Part shown: positions 8,935 to 16,923 of the stretch, one piece after another | Layout of the letters: every line of letters begins with the position of its first letter | Numbering within the stretch: the stretch's first letter is position 1 | Assembly (NCBI RefSeq): GCF_014649835.1 | Contig: NZ_BMTU01000003.1 | Span: 124,001-188,000, forward strand | From: Streptomyces pilosus | Lineage (GTDB): Bacteria; Actinomycetota; Actinomycetes; Streptomycetales; Streptomycetaceae | Direction: 5' to 3' | Length of the DNA: 64,000 bases | Notes under the pieces: generated by a model | The model's input: only the letters and a program-made list of their open reading frames with translations | Databases searched by the model: none | Told to the model about the DNA's origin: nothing | Position numbers and translations under genes: made by a program

Positions 8935-8964
8935 GGTTCCGCCGGCGGCCCGCCCGGCGGAACC
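8935..8964. terminator. Terminator after the SEC-C gene
   Basis: A perfect 11-bp stem (GGTTCCGCCGG with CCGGCGGAACC) and an 8-base loop begin 18 bases after the stop codon. Confidence 0.7.
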
Positions 8965-9079
8965 GCCGGGTCGCTCCTCGGCCGCCGGCGCACAACTCCC
9001 CTCGCGGACAAGCCAGTCGGTGACCGGAAAGCCGAGTTCGAATTTGCGAACCGCCGATCTCTTGTTACCGTTCCATTAG

Positions 9080-9117
9080 CCCGGTTGCTGGTGCATCCCC
9101 CGTCGCCAGCAACCGGG
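9080..9117. terminator. Strong hairpin in the 304-bp convergent gap 8917-9220
   Basis: A perfect 12-bp stem (CCCGGTTGCTGG with CCAGCAACCGGG) lies between convergent genes and is followed on the plus strand by TCTTCGTGTG. A smaller hairpin (GTTCG/CGAAC) precedes it near 9036. It could be a bidirectional terminator or the 3' end of a small RNA. No gene is visible in the gap. Confidence 0.6.
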
Positions 9118-9220
9118 TCTTCGTGTGTCGGCCGCCGCTCACGCAGCGCGACCGCCGGCCCACCGGTCGTCCCCGCCGGTCAGCCGGCCGGCCTCGTCCA
9201 CGACCGCCCGCCCGGGTGCG

Positions 9221-9802
9221 TCAGTTGCTGCCGGAGCGCAGCAGCAGCCGCCCTCCCGGTGTGCGGTCCGCGAACTCCGCGACCACCGTGTACCGCGCGA
9301 ACCCTCCGGTGCCGCGCTCGCGCGGGGTCTCGCACCGGGCGGGCTCGTCCCCGGTGTCCAGCGCGCAGTGCGTCAGCGGGGTCCTGCCGTCCGGCCCCAG
9401 GAGGCTCAGCGCGACGGCCCGTTCCTCACCGCTGGCGTTGCGGCAGTAGGTCCGGTAGGTCCGTGCCCGGACCATGTCACCCTGGGCCACCACGCAGGTC
9501 TGCGCCTCGATGCCGTCGGGGGAGGAGAGCGCGGGGCCGCAGCGGAGGGCGGTGGAGCCGTGCGGACCGGACGGTGAGGGGCCGACGCCGGACGGCGTCC
9601 GCGCCGTGCCGTCACCGGGCGCGCCGGACTCCCCGGAGGAAGGGGGCTGGGCGTCGTGCGGCCGGCGGTCCGGGCCCGTGGGTTCCGTCCCGGGTGGCGG
9701 CGCGACCGCGCAGGCCGCGACGGTGGCCATGACGGCACCCGCGAGGGCGAGCAGGGAAGCTCTTCGGGCAGCCCGGACGCGGTCCCCGGCATGACGCGAC
9801 AT
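9221..9802 (-). CDS. Putative lipoprotein
   Basis: The 193-residue product begins MSRHAGDRVRAARR and has a hydrophobic stretch ending in the lipobox-like TVAAC, so it is probably a lipid-anchored exported protein. A Pro/Ser/Gly-rich linker of about 55 residues is followed by a domain with four spaced Cys (LRCGP, QTCVV, TYCRN, THCALD) that may form two disulfides. The start is uncertain because no clear ribosome-binding site is seen. Family unknown. Confidence 0.65.
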   Translation of the reverse strand: MSRHAGDRVRAARRASLLALAGAVMATVAACAVAPPPGTEPTGPDRRPHDAQPPSSGESGAPGDGTARTPSGVGPSPSGPHGSTALRCGPALSSPDGIEAQTCVVAQGDMVRARTYRTYCRNASGEERAVALSLLGPDGRTPLTHCALDTGDEPARCETPRERGTGGFARYTVVAEFADRTPGGRLLLRSGSN

Positions 9803-9828
9803 GCCCCGGGAAGACAGCGTCCCGGGGC
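9803..9828. terminator. Short hairpin between two minus-strand genes
   Basis: GCCCCGGG pairs with CCCGGGGC across a 10-base loop. It lies just past the degenerate prim-pol gene and abuts the start codon of the lipoprotein gene, so it could end the first transcript or attenuate the second. Confidence 0.45.
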
Positions 9829-9859
9829 GGCGGGCCGGCACCGCGCGCGCCGGTCCGGA

Positions 9860-10525
9860 TCACATCTCGGGCGCGCTCACGCCCGTACGGGTGAGGGCCT
9901 CGACCACGGCGTCCACCACCGCTTCGACACCGGGCACCCAGGGCGAGGCGGAACCGGGCAGCGGCGCCCGCTCCCAGCGGACCCCGCCCTGCGCCGTCTC
10001 GGACGGGGGCAGGGCGAGATAGCCGCCCTCGCCGTGGAAACGGAGGGAGCCGGGGACGAAGTCCTTGGCGTACAGCAGCTCGCCGAGCTGTTCCATGGAG
10101 TACGGCCGCACCAGGATCGACCAGCGGTCGGGCGAGGCGACGACCGGCCCCAGCCGCATGCCGCTGTGGTCGAGGGCGGCGAGGGCAAGCGCGGCCGGCA
10201 CGGCGGGCAGCGACACCGCGCACGGAGCCCTGCCACCGGTGGCGAGGATGATCGGCGCCGCCGGCCGGTTGCCCCACCACCAGCGCACCATGCGCGCGTC
10301 GGTGGTGGCGGCGAGGAGGCCGGGATCGAACGGGTGGGCGCCCGGCACTGTGCACTCGGGGTCGGGGCAGCCGCAGCGGGACCGGCCCTGCGGGTCGGCC
10401 GCCACGCCGGGGAGTACGGGCCACTGCCACTGCGCCGCGTAGGTCAGGGCCGCGCCGATCAGCTCGGGCCCCCCGTCGCCGCGCCGGGACAGGAGCCTGC
10501 GTCGCCTTCCGAGGATCTCGCGCAT
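9860..10525 (-). CDS. Degenerate prim-pol-like protein
   Basis: This 221-residue protein resembles actinomycete prim-pol domain proteins in layout: a Cys-rich segment (CGCPDPECTVPGAHPFDPG) like the N-terminal part of the family, and FHGEGGYLALPPS corresponding to the GAGGYLVGPGS motif of the protein at 558-1424. The acidic DLD motif and the SGGRH motif are not recognisable, so polymerase activity is doubtful. A structural or regulatory role is more likely, by inference. ATG 10525 is the likely start. Its neighbours are a lipoprotein and a divergent phosphatase. Confidence 0.6.
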   Translation of the reverse strand: MREILGRRRRLLSRRGDGGPELIGAALTYAAQWQWPVLPGVAADPQGRSRCGCPDPECTVPGAHPFDPGLLAATTDARMVRWWWGNRPAAPIILATGGRAPCAVSLPAVPAALALAALDHSGMRLGPVVASPDRWSILVRPYSMEQLGELLYAKDFVPGSLRFHGEGGYLALPPSETAQGGVRWERAPLPGSASPWVPGVEAVVDAVVEALTRTGVSAPEM

Positions 10526-11030
10526 GAGCGCTCGTTCCTTTCCGTTGCACGCCTGGCAACACCGTGGTCCAGATCACGTCATGTGTCGATCACTTCACTG
10601 TGCGTACCTGTTGGCGCATCACACCCCCGCGCCGGGCAGGGGTAACCCCTCCGGGCCGAGCATGGGCTGCCTCCGCGGCCGTTCCACCCGTACTGCGTCT
10701 ATCAGAAGTGCGGGCGTGGCGTGGGGGTGGCGAAGTCTGGCGTTTACCGTCGCGCGTGGTTCTCTCCGCCTCCGCCACGGGAGGATGGGGCACGGTCGTC
10801 GGTGGTTAAGACGCCCGGGTCCGTCGCCAGGTTCCCGAGCGGTTCCCAACCACCCCTGGCCTTCACCGAGTACGTACCCATCACGACCGCTGTGACGCTT
10901 CCGTCGAGCAAGGCCAGTCGACCGCAATATGCCTCCCCCTGAGGCAGTTTCAAGCCAACTTCGCTTTTCGGCAAGGGGTCTGCCGCGAGTTCCCTTCGAC
11001 CTCACGGACACCAGTAATCCCAGCAGGACA
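10526..11030. other. 505-bp divergent intergenic region
   Basis: This holds the promoters of two divergent genes. It contains the palindrome AGGGGTAACCCCT (10638-10650) and is less GC-biased than its surroundings near 10900-10990. No convincing gene or RNA was found. The frames that stay open have mixed third-position bases and no ribosome-binding site. Confidence 0.5.
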
Positions 11031-12542
11031 ATGCTGGACATCTCCTCACGAGTACGTGTACATGTGGAGACACTGCCGGCGACGCAGAATGACATGGGGG
11101 TTTGCGATGCTTTCGAGCAGTACGTACCGGTCGGAAAGCCGGACGCCATGAACGCCCCGCACCCGTCGAAAGTGGCCGGAATCGATTCGACGGTTCCCGC
11201 ACCCGCACACACTGTCGCGTCCGTCACGGGTACCTCTCCTGTCCCGGCGGCAAACCCCCAGACCGCACCGGGCGCGCTGCTCCAGGACCGTCTCGCCGGC
11301 TGGGTCTCCGACCTCACGACCCTCCACGAGCTGACGGAACGCCTGGTCCGCGCGGCCACCCTCGACGAAGCGCTCCGCGAGCTGCTCCGGGCGGGAGCCG
11401 CCCTGGTCGGCGCGCGCCGCGGTCTCATGGCCCTGGAGCCCGCCGACGGGCTCGGCCCGGCCACCACCGTGGGTCTCGGGCTGGCCCAGGCGGACCTCGG
11501 GCACATCGAGACGGTGCCCCGCGGTTCCCTCTCCCACGGCAGGATCCTGGACGGCCTGCCCGGCGCCGACGACGGCATCAGCGAGCCCGACCTGTTCGCC
11601 GAGAAGGGACTGGACCCCCGCCACCGCGAGGTCGCCGCCCGCCTCGGCTACGCCGCCAGCTTCGCCCTCCCCCTGACCACCGCTGCCACCGGACGCCTGG
11701 GCGCCGCGGTGTGGCTGTACGACGATCCGGCCGCACCGTCGAAGCGGCAGCGCCACCTCGTCGGCCTCTACATCCGCCAGGCCGCCGAGCATCTGGGCCG
11801 GCTGCTGGAACTCGAACGCACGCGCGCGTCCATGGCCACGATGACCGAGGAACTGCTGCCCTCCCGCCTCCCCCGGGTCGCCGGCGTCCAGCTGGCCGCG
11901 CGGCACCGCACGTCCCCGCGCGGCGGCGGCGACTGGTACGACGCGCTGCCGCTGCCGGACGCGGCCCTCGGTCTCGCCGTCGGGTCCGTCACCGGGTCGG
12001 GTCCCAGCGCGGTCGCGGCGATGGGCCGGCTGCGGGCGTCGCTGCGGGCGTACGCCGTGATGGAGGGCGAGGACCCGGTCGCCGTCCTGTCCGACCTGGA
12101 GCTGCTGCTCCGGCTCACCGAGCCCGCCCGGTCGGCCACCGCCCTGTTCGGCTACTGCGAGCCCGCCCTGCGCCGGATCACGCTCGCCGGGGCCGGGCAC
12201 AGTCCGCCGCTGCTGCTCGGGGACCGCCGCACGGAGTACGTCGAGACGTCGGTCTCCGCCCCGCTCGGCATGCTCGCCTGCTGGGAGGCGCCGAGCGTGG
12301 AGGTCCAGGCGGAGGCGGGGGAGACGGTGCTGCTCTACACCGACGGGCTGCTGCACCGCACCGGCGACCCGACCGACCGGGCCTTCGCCCGGCTGCACGC
12401 CGCGGCGGCCGGAGTGCCCACCGCCCTGCGCCGGGATCCCGGCGCCGTCGCCGACCACGTGCTGCGCGCGGTGCTGCCGGAGGGGGCCGACACCGCGGAC
12501 TCCTCGGAGGACGTGGTGCTGCTGGCGGCCCGGTTCGACTAG
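11031..12542 (+). CDS. GAF-PP2C (SpoIIE-type) phosphatase homologue, active site altered
   Basis: This 503-residue protein has an N-terminal leader of about 85 residues, a GAF-like sensor domain (about 95-260) and a C-terminal SpoIIE/RsbU-type PP2C domain beginning at MTEELLPSRLPRVAG. Such phosphatases normally dephosphorylate anti-anti-sigma proteins. RGGGDWYDALPLPD keeps the first metal-binding Asp, and LLYTDGLLHR and SSEDVVLLAARF keep later ones. The usual GDV-x-GHG motif reads VGSVTGSG, placing Ser319 where a metal-ligand Asp is expected and Ser where His is usual, so catalysis may be weak or lost. ATG 11031 is chosen by the recognisable MLDISSRVRVHVET start. The frame is open to 10929. 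Confidence 0.8.
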   Translation: MLDISSRVRVHVETLPATQNDMGVCDAFEQYVPVGKPDAMNAPHPSKVAGIDSTVPAPAHTVASVTGTSPVPAANPQTAPGALLQDRLAGWVSDLTTLHELTERLVRAATLDEALRELLRAGAALVGARRGLMALEPADGLGPATTVGLGLAQADLGHIETVPRGSLSHGRILDGLPGADDGISEPDLFAEKGLDPRHREVAARLGYAASFALPLTTAATGRLGAAVWLYDDPAAPSKRQRHLVGLYIRQAAEHLGRLLELERTRASMATMTEELLPSRLPRVAGVQLAARHRTSPRGGGDWYDALPLPDAALGLAVGSVTGSGPSAVAAMGRLRASLRAYAVMEGEDPVAVLSDLELLLRLTEPARSATALFGYCEPALRRITLAGAGHSPPLLLGDRRTEYVETSVSAPLGMLACWEAPSVEVQAEAGETVLLYTDGLLHRTGDPTDRAFARLHAAAAGVPTALRRDPGAVADHVLRAVLPEGADTADSSEDVVLLAARFD

Positions 12543-12761
12543 CGGCCTTACCCGGAGCCACCCCGGGGCGGAGCGCCGCTGCCCCGGCGGAAACACCGTG
12601 CGTCCCGGTGCCGGGCGGAGGACCGGTGCGCCCGCCGTCCGCACCCCCGCCCCCTCCGGTCCTCTCGCGTGCGCCGCCGGTAACAGGTGCTGCGCCGGTT
12701 CGTCCGTTTCCGCCCGACCGTACGATGGGGGTGGTCCAGTGCCGTATCGAGGAGGATGACC

Positions 12762-14219
12762 GTGGCCGAGGAGCTGCCGGAGACCCCGGAGACTGCCGAG
12801 GAAGAGCCCGTCAAGCAGCGCAAGAACGGCCTGTACCCGGGCGTGTCGGACGAGCTGGCCGAGAACATGAGGAGCGGCTGGGCCGACACCGAGCTGCACG
12901 ACCTGGAGCCGATCGCGCAGGCCGCCGAGACCGCCGCACGCCGCGCGGCGCTGTCCGCCCGCTTCCCGGGCGAGCGTCTGGTCGTCCCCGCGGGCAACCT
13001 GAAGACCCGCTCCAACGACACCGAGTACGCCTTCCGCGCCTCGGTCGAGTACGCCTACCTCACCGGCAACCAGACGGAGGACGGCGTCCTCGTCATGGAA
13101 CCCACCACCGACGGGCACCAGGCGACGATCTACCTCCTGCCGCGCTCCGACCGTGAGAACGGCGAGTTCTGGCTGGACGGCCAGGGCGAGCTGTGGGTCG
13201 GCCGCCGCCACTCCCTCACCGAGGCCGGGAAGCTCTACGGCATCCCCGCCTCCGACGTGCGCGAACTCGCCGGTGCGCTGCGCGAGGCCACCGGCCCGGT
13301 CCGCGTGGTGCGCGGCCACGACGCCGGGATCGAGGCGGCGCTGACCGACAAGGTCACCGCCGAGCGCGACGAGGAACTGCGCGTCTTCCTCTCCGAGATG
13401 CGGCTGGTCAAGGACGACTTCGAGGTCGGCGAGCTGCAGAAGGCCGTCGACTCCACCGTCCGCGGCTTCGAGGACGTCGTGAAGGTCCTGGACAAGGCCG
13501 AGGCGACCAGCGAGCGCTACATCGAGGGAACGTTCTTCCTGCGCGCCCGTGTGGAGGGCAACGACGTCGGTTACGGCTCCATCTGCGCCGCCGGCCCGCA
13601 CGCCTGCACGCTGCACTGGGTCCGCAACGACGGCCCGGTCCGCTCCGGCGACCTGCTGCTGCTCGACGCGGGCGTGGAGACGCACACGTACTACACGGCC
13701 GACGTCACCCGCACGCTGCCGGTCAACGGCCGCTACAGCGAGCTGCAGAAGAAGATCTACGACGCCGTGTACGACGCCCAGGAGGCCGGTATCGCGGCCG
13801 TGCAGCCGGGCGCCAAGTACCGCGACTTCCACGACGCCGCCCAGCGCGTACTGGCCGAGCGGCTCGTCGAATGGGGTCTGGTCGAGGGTCCGGTCGAGCG
13901 GGTGCTGGAGCTCGGGCTGCAGCGCCGCTGGACGCTGCACGGCACGGGTCACATGCTCGGCATGGACGTCCACGACTGCGCCGCCGCGCGGACCGAGACC
14001 TACGTCGACGGCACCCTGGAGCCCGGCATGGTGCTCACCGTCGAGCCGGGCCTGTACTTCCAGGCGGACGACCTGACCGTGCCCGAGGAGTACCGGGGCA
14101 TCGGCGTCCGCATCGAGGACGACATCCTCGTCACCGAGGACGGCAACCGGAACCTGTCGGCGGGGCTGCCCCGCCGGTCGGACGAGGTCGAGGCGTGGAT
14201 GGCGGGCCTGAAGGGCTGA
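12762..14219 (+). CDS. pepP: Xaa-Pro aminopeptidase (M24B)
   Basis: This 485-residue metallopeptidase removes an N-terminal residue before proline in the cytoplasm. Residues 1-190 form the creatinase-like N-domain, and the pita-bread catalytic domain follows. Metal ligands of the M24 family are visible: LLLLDAGVETHTYYTADVTR has two Asp, LHGTGHMLGMDVHD has His, TVEPGLYF has Glu, and GVRIEDDILVTEDG has Glu. The AGGAGG at 12750-12755 abuts the ATG at 12756, so the true start is almost certainly GTG 12762, six bases further on. A terminator separates it from the convergent HATPase gene. Confidence 0.92.
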   Translation: MAEELPETPETAEEEPVKQRKNGLYPGVSDELAENMRSGWADTELHDLEPIAQAAETAARRAALSARFPGERLVVPAGNLKTRSNDTEYAFRASVEYAYLTGNQTEDGVLVMEPTTDGHQATIYLLPRSDRENGEFWLDGQGELWVGRRHSLTEAGKLYGIPASDVRELAGALREATGPVRVVRGHDAGIEAALTDKVTAERDEELRVFLSEMRLVKDDFEVGELQKAVDSTVRGFEDVVKVLDKAEATSERYIEGTFFLRARVEGNDVGYGSICAAGPHACTLHWVRNDGPVRSGDLLLLDAGVETHTYYTADVTRTLPVNGRYSELQKKIYDAVYDAQEAGIAAVQPGAKYRDFHDAAQRVLAERLVEWGLVEGPVERVLELGLQRRWTLHGTGHMLGMDVHDCAAARTETYVDGTLEPGMVLTVEPGLYFQADDLTVPEEYRGIGVRIEDDILVTEDGNRNLSAGLPRRSDEVEAWMAGLKG

Positions 14220-14238
14220 GCCACCGCACGACGACCGC

Positions 14239-14270
14239 ACGGCCGGGTACGCGCTCGCGTGTCCGGCCGT
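14239..14270. terminator. Bidirectional terminator
   Basis: An 8-bp stem (ACGGCCGG with CCGGCCGT) and a 16-base loop lie between the convergent aminopeptidase and HATPase genes. Confidence 0.6.
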
Positions 14271-14294
14271 CGCCGTACCGAGGGGACGGCGGCG

Positions 14295-14756
14295 CTACAC
14301 CGCGACGAGCGGGGCGTCCTCGCGCCACTTCAGGATCTTGTCGAAGCTCACCACCGCGCCGCCCCGGCCCGGCTTGTTGCCGAAGTGCACGTGGTCGGCC
14401 AGCTCCTGGATGAGGCACAGGCCCCGGCCGCTCTCCGCCTCGGACGGTGCCGGACGGACCGGCGGCCGGGGCCGGCCGCCCGCGGCGGGAAATCCGGGGC
14501 CCGCGTCGGTGACCTCGATGCGGCACTTCTCCCCGTCGAGATAGGCGGTCACCCGGAACGCCTCCGACGTGCAGCCCCGCGCGGTGTCCCCGCCGTGCTC
14601 CACCGCGTTCGCGCAAGCCTCGCTCAGGGCGACGGAGAGGTCGTAGGAGACGTCGGGGTCGACGCCCGCGGTCTCCATGGTGCCGAGCAGCAGGCGCCGG
14701 GCGAGCGGCACACTGGCGGCATCGCGCCGCAGATGGAGTGACCACCAGATGCTCAT
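14295..14756 (-). CDS. HATPase-domain regulator (RsbW-like anti-sigma factor)
   Basis: This 153-residue single-domain GHKL ATPase has the N box VALSEACANAVEHG, G1 VTDAGPGFPA and G2 SGRGLCLIQELADHV. It has the usual length of Streptomyces RsbW-type proteins, which bind a sigma factor or phosphorylate an anti-anti-sigma partner. ATG 14756 follows GGAGG by 7 bases. No sigma factor or STAS gene is adjacent. The altered SpoIIE-type phosphatase at 11031 is close enough to be a functional partner, but that is speculation. Confidence 0.85.
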   Translation of the reverse strand: MSIWWSLHLRRDAASVPLARRLLLGTMETAGVDPDVSYDLSVALSEACANAVEHGGDTARGCTSEAFRVTAYLDGEKCRIEVTDAGPGFPAAGGRPRPPVRPAPSEAESGRGLCLIQELADHVHFGNKPGRGGAVVSFDKILKWREDAPLVAV

Positions 14757-14976
14757 GCTCCAGCCTCCTGGCTGCGGCTCGACGTACCGTTACGTATTGC
14801 CCTGAGTACTCACTTGTAAGCGTGAAGTTGACGTGACTCCGCCCATATGGCGGATGTGACGCGGTACCGACCGGTGTATGTGGTGCGGCTCGTGGCAGAG
14901 GCGACCTTCCGGTTGTACCTCATCTTGCGGACCTGCCGTACGGCGGCCGGGACGCCGGTGCGATGATGAGGCCGCC

Positions 14977-15786
14977 ATGTCTGCCCCCCATCCGCACACG
15001 GTGCGCTCCGGACGAGGTCTCCGGATCCTGCGGGCCGCGGTGTTCGCCGCGGTCTGCGTCGTGCTGGCCGGGGCAGGCCACACCCTCGCCTCCCGCACCG
15101 CCGTCCCGCTGTGGACGCTGGTCGCGGGATTCCTCGGCGCGGTCGCCCTCGCCGCTCCGCTCGCCGGACGCGCGCGTTCCCTGACCGGGATCGCGGCGAC
15201 GCTGGCGCTCGGCCAGACGGCACTGCACGTCCTGTTCGGTCTCGGACAGCACGGCGCACCCGCCACGGGTCCGTCGTCCGCGCTGTCCGACGCCGCGCTG
15301 GTCGAGCGGGCCGCACGGCTGCTGTGCGGCACCAGCGCGGCGGGGATCAGCCCGGCACGGGCCGAGCGCGTCCTCACCGACGCGGGGATCCACCCCGGCG
15401 GGCCGGACGCCCACGCGGCGGACGCCCTGGCGGCCGGCCCGGGTTCACCCGCGGCCCTGCTGCCGTCGCTGCCCATGCTGCTCGGCCACCTCCTCGCGGC
15501 TCTCGCCGCGGGGTGGCTGCTGCGCCGGGGCGATCTGGCCCTGCTGCGGCTGACCGAGCTGTCCGCGCACGGTGTCGCCGAGGCCACCCGCGTACGGTCG
15601 CTCCGTGCGGCGCTCGCCCTGGTCCGGGCCCTGCGCGCCGGTCTCCCGGGAGCACCGCAGGAGGCTCCGCGCCGGGCGCGTACCGCTCTGCTCGCGGCTC
15701 CCGTGCCCCGGAGCCCCGCGCTCCAGCACACGGTGATCCGCCGGGGCCCGCCCGCCACCGTCACCGCACTCGCTCTCGCCGCCTGA
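14977..15786 (+). CDS. Hypothetical integral membrane protein
   Basis: This 269-residue protein has hydrophobic segments at about 18-35 (ILRAAVFAAVCVVLAGAG), 45-63, 68-88 and 160-182 (LLPSLPMLLGHLLAALAAGWLL), with a loop containing one Cys between the third and fourth. The last 85 residues are Arg/Ala-rich and should be cytoplasmic. ATG 14977 has GATGAGG upstream. It precedes the copper operon on the same strand but is separated from it by a 296-bp gap with tandem repeats. Four helices followed by a basic tail is a common layout in proteins encoded beside Sco/YcnI genes in actinomycetes, so a copper-linked role is possible but unproven. Confidence 0.7.
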   Translation: MSAPHPHTVRSGRGLRILRAAVFAAVCVVLAGAGHTLASRTAVPLWTLVAGFLGAVALAAPLAGRARSLTGIAATLALGQTALHVLFGLGQHGAPATGPSSALSDAALVERAARLLCGTSAAGISPARAERVLTDAGIHPGGPDAHAADALAAGPGSPAALLPSLPMLLGHLLAALAAGWLLRRGDLALLRLTELSAHGVAEATRVRSLRAALALVRALRAGLPGAPQEAPRRARTALLAAPVPRSPALQHTVIRRGPPATVTALALAA

Positions 15787-15830
15787 CGCGGGGCGACCGC
15801 CACCTCCGCCACCTCCGGGGCATCGGGGCC

Positions 15831-15911
15831 TTCCGGCCTCCGGGCTTCCGGCCTCCGGGCTTCCGGCCTCCGGGCTTCCGGCCTCCGGGCTCCGGGCTCC
15901 GGGCTCCGGGC
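15831..15911. repeat. Perfect tandem repeats, 4 x 15 bp then 3 x 7 bp
   Basis: Four identical copies of TTCCGGCCTCCGGGC (15831-15890) run directly into three copies of TCCGGGC (15891-15911). They lie between the membrane protein and the copper operon. Each unit can pair with its neighbours through CCGG steps, so the transcript could form stacked hairpins. Perfect identity implies recent slippage. Confidence 0.9.
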
Positions 15912-16082
15912 TTGAGCCTCGGGGCTTTTGGGTGAGGAGAGGCGACGCCCGCGTGCGGCCCGCGCGCGTGCGTCCGTCGCCCGTGTGCGTCCGGGGCCCC
16001 CGTCATGAGGGCGGCCCGCCGGCCGCTCCCGCGGCACGTCCCTCACCGTCAGCGAAACCTCGATCGAAGCGGAGTGCTTCTC

Positions 16083-16835
16083 GTGAAGGCTTCTCGTATC
16101 GCCGCCACCGCCGCCGTCGCCGGTGCCACCGTCCTCGCCCTGTCCTCCCCCGCCCTCGCCCATGTCAGCGTGCAGCCCGAGGGCGAAGCCGCCAAGGGCG
16201 GCTACGCGGTCCTCGGCTTCAAGGTCCCCAACGAGCGGGACAACGCCTCGACCACCAAGCTCGAGATCAACTTCCCCGCGGACCACCCGCTGGCCTCCGT
16301 GATGCCGCAGCCCGTCGAGGGCTGGGACATCCAGGTCACCAAGTCCAAGCTGGCCGAGCCGCTCGAGATGCACGGCAAGAAGATCAACGAGGCGGTCACC
16401 AAGGTCACCTGGACCGCCAAGGGCGGCGGCATCGGGCCGGGCTTCTTCCAGAAGTTCCCGGTGTCCGTCGGCACCCTGCCCGAGGACGCCGACGAGCTCG
16501 TCTTCAAGGCCCTGCAGACGTACTCCAACAAGGAGGTCGTCCGCTGGATCGAGGTGCCGCAGAAGGGCCAGGAGGAACCGGACCACCCGGCTCCCGTGCT
16601 CGCCCTGTCCGCCGCCACCGGGGATCACCACGGCGCCTCCGGCGACGCCAAGGCATCCGGCTCCGACTCCGCCTCGGCCGAGAAGGCGTCCGCCCAGACG
16701 TCCGCCTCCTCCGACGAGGGCGACTCCGGCGGCACGGACACCACCGCCCGGGTCCTCGGCGTCGTCGGCATCGTGATCGGCGTGGCGGGCGTCGCCTACG
16801 GCGTGCTCGCCGGGCGCCGGCGCACCACCGCCTGA
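16083..16835 (+). CDS. YcnI-like (DUF1775) copper-binding protein
   Basis: This 250-residue exported protein begins with a signal peptide ending SSPALA, and the predicted mature N-terminus is His (HVSVQPEG). YcnI-type DUF1775 domains bind Cu(II) through an N-terminal His brace, so this placement is meaningful. A Ser/Ala/Asp-rich linker leads to a C-terminal transmembrane helix (VLGVVGIVIGVAGVAYGVLAG) and an Arg tail, anchoring it on the outer face. GTG 16083 has GGAG 8 bases upstream. It is the first gene of a run with Sco, PCuAC, CopCD and DtpA, supporting copper capture or delivery outside the membrane. Confidence 0.9.
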   Translation: MKASRIAATAAVAGATVLALSSPALAHVSVQPEGEAAKGGYAVLGFKVPNERDNASTTKLEINFPADHPLASVMPQPVEGWDIQVTKSKLAEPLEMHGKKINEAVTKVTWTAKGGGIGPGFFQKFPVSVGTLPEDADELVFKALQTYSNKEVVRWIEVPQKGQEEPDHPAPVLALSAATGDHHGASGDAKASGSDSASAEKASAQTSASSDEGDSGGTDTTARVLGVVGIVIGVAGVAYGVLAGRRRTTA

Positions 16836-16854
16836 TCCCCCACCTCTCCACCCG

Positions 16855-16895
16855 GCGCGCCGGGCCGTCCGCCGCCCCGCGGCGGCCCGGCGCGC
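16855..16895 (+). terminator. Intercistronic hairpin between ycnI-like and sco genes
   Basis: A 12-bp stem (GCGCGCCGGGCC with GGCCCGGCGCGC) lies in the 88-bp gap. It may terminate part of the transcription and set the ratio of the first gene to the following ones. Confidence 0.6.
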
Positions 16896-16923
16896 GCCCG
16901 GCACTCACTTCCAGGAACCATCC

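Noticed and set aside
10744..10974. Minus-strand 76-codon frame in the 505-bp gap
   Set aside because: It needs a TTG start with no ribosome-binding site, has mixed third positions and contains a TTA codon. I could not support it as a gene, though conservation in relatives could change that.
11046..14240. A minus-strand open frame of more than 1000 codons
   Set aside because: It lies opposite the SpoIIE-type and aminopeptidase genes. Such long antisense frames arise from high-GC codon bias, and the product is low-complexity with no domain motif.
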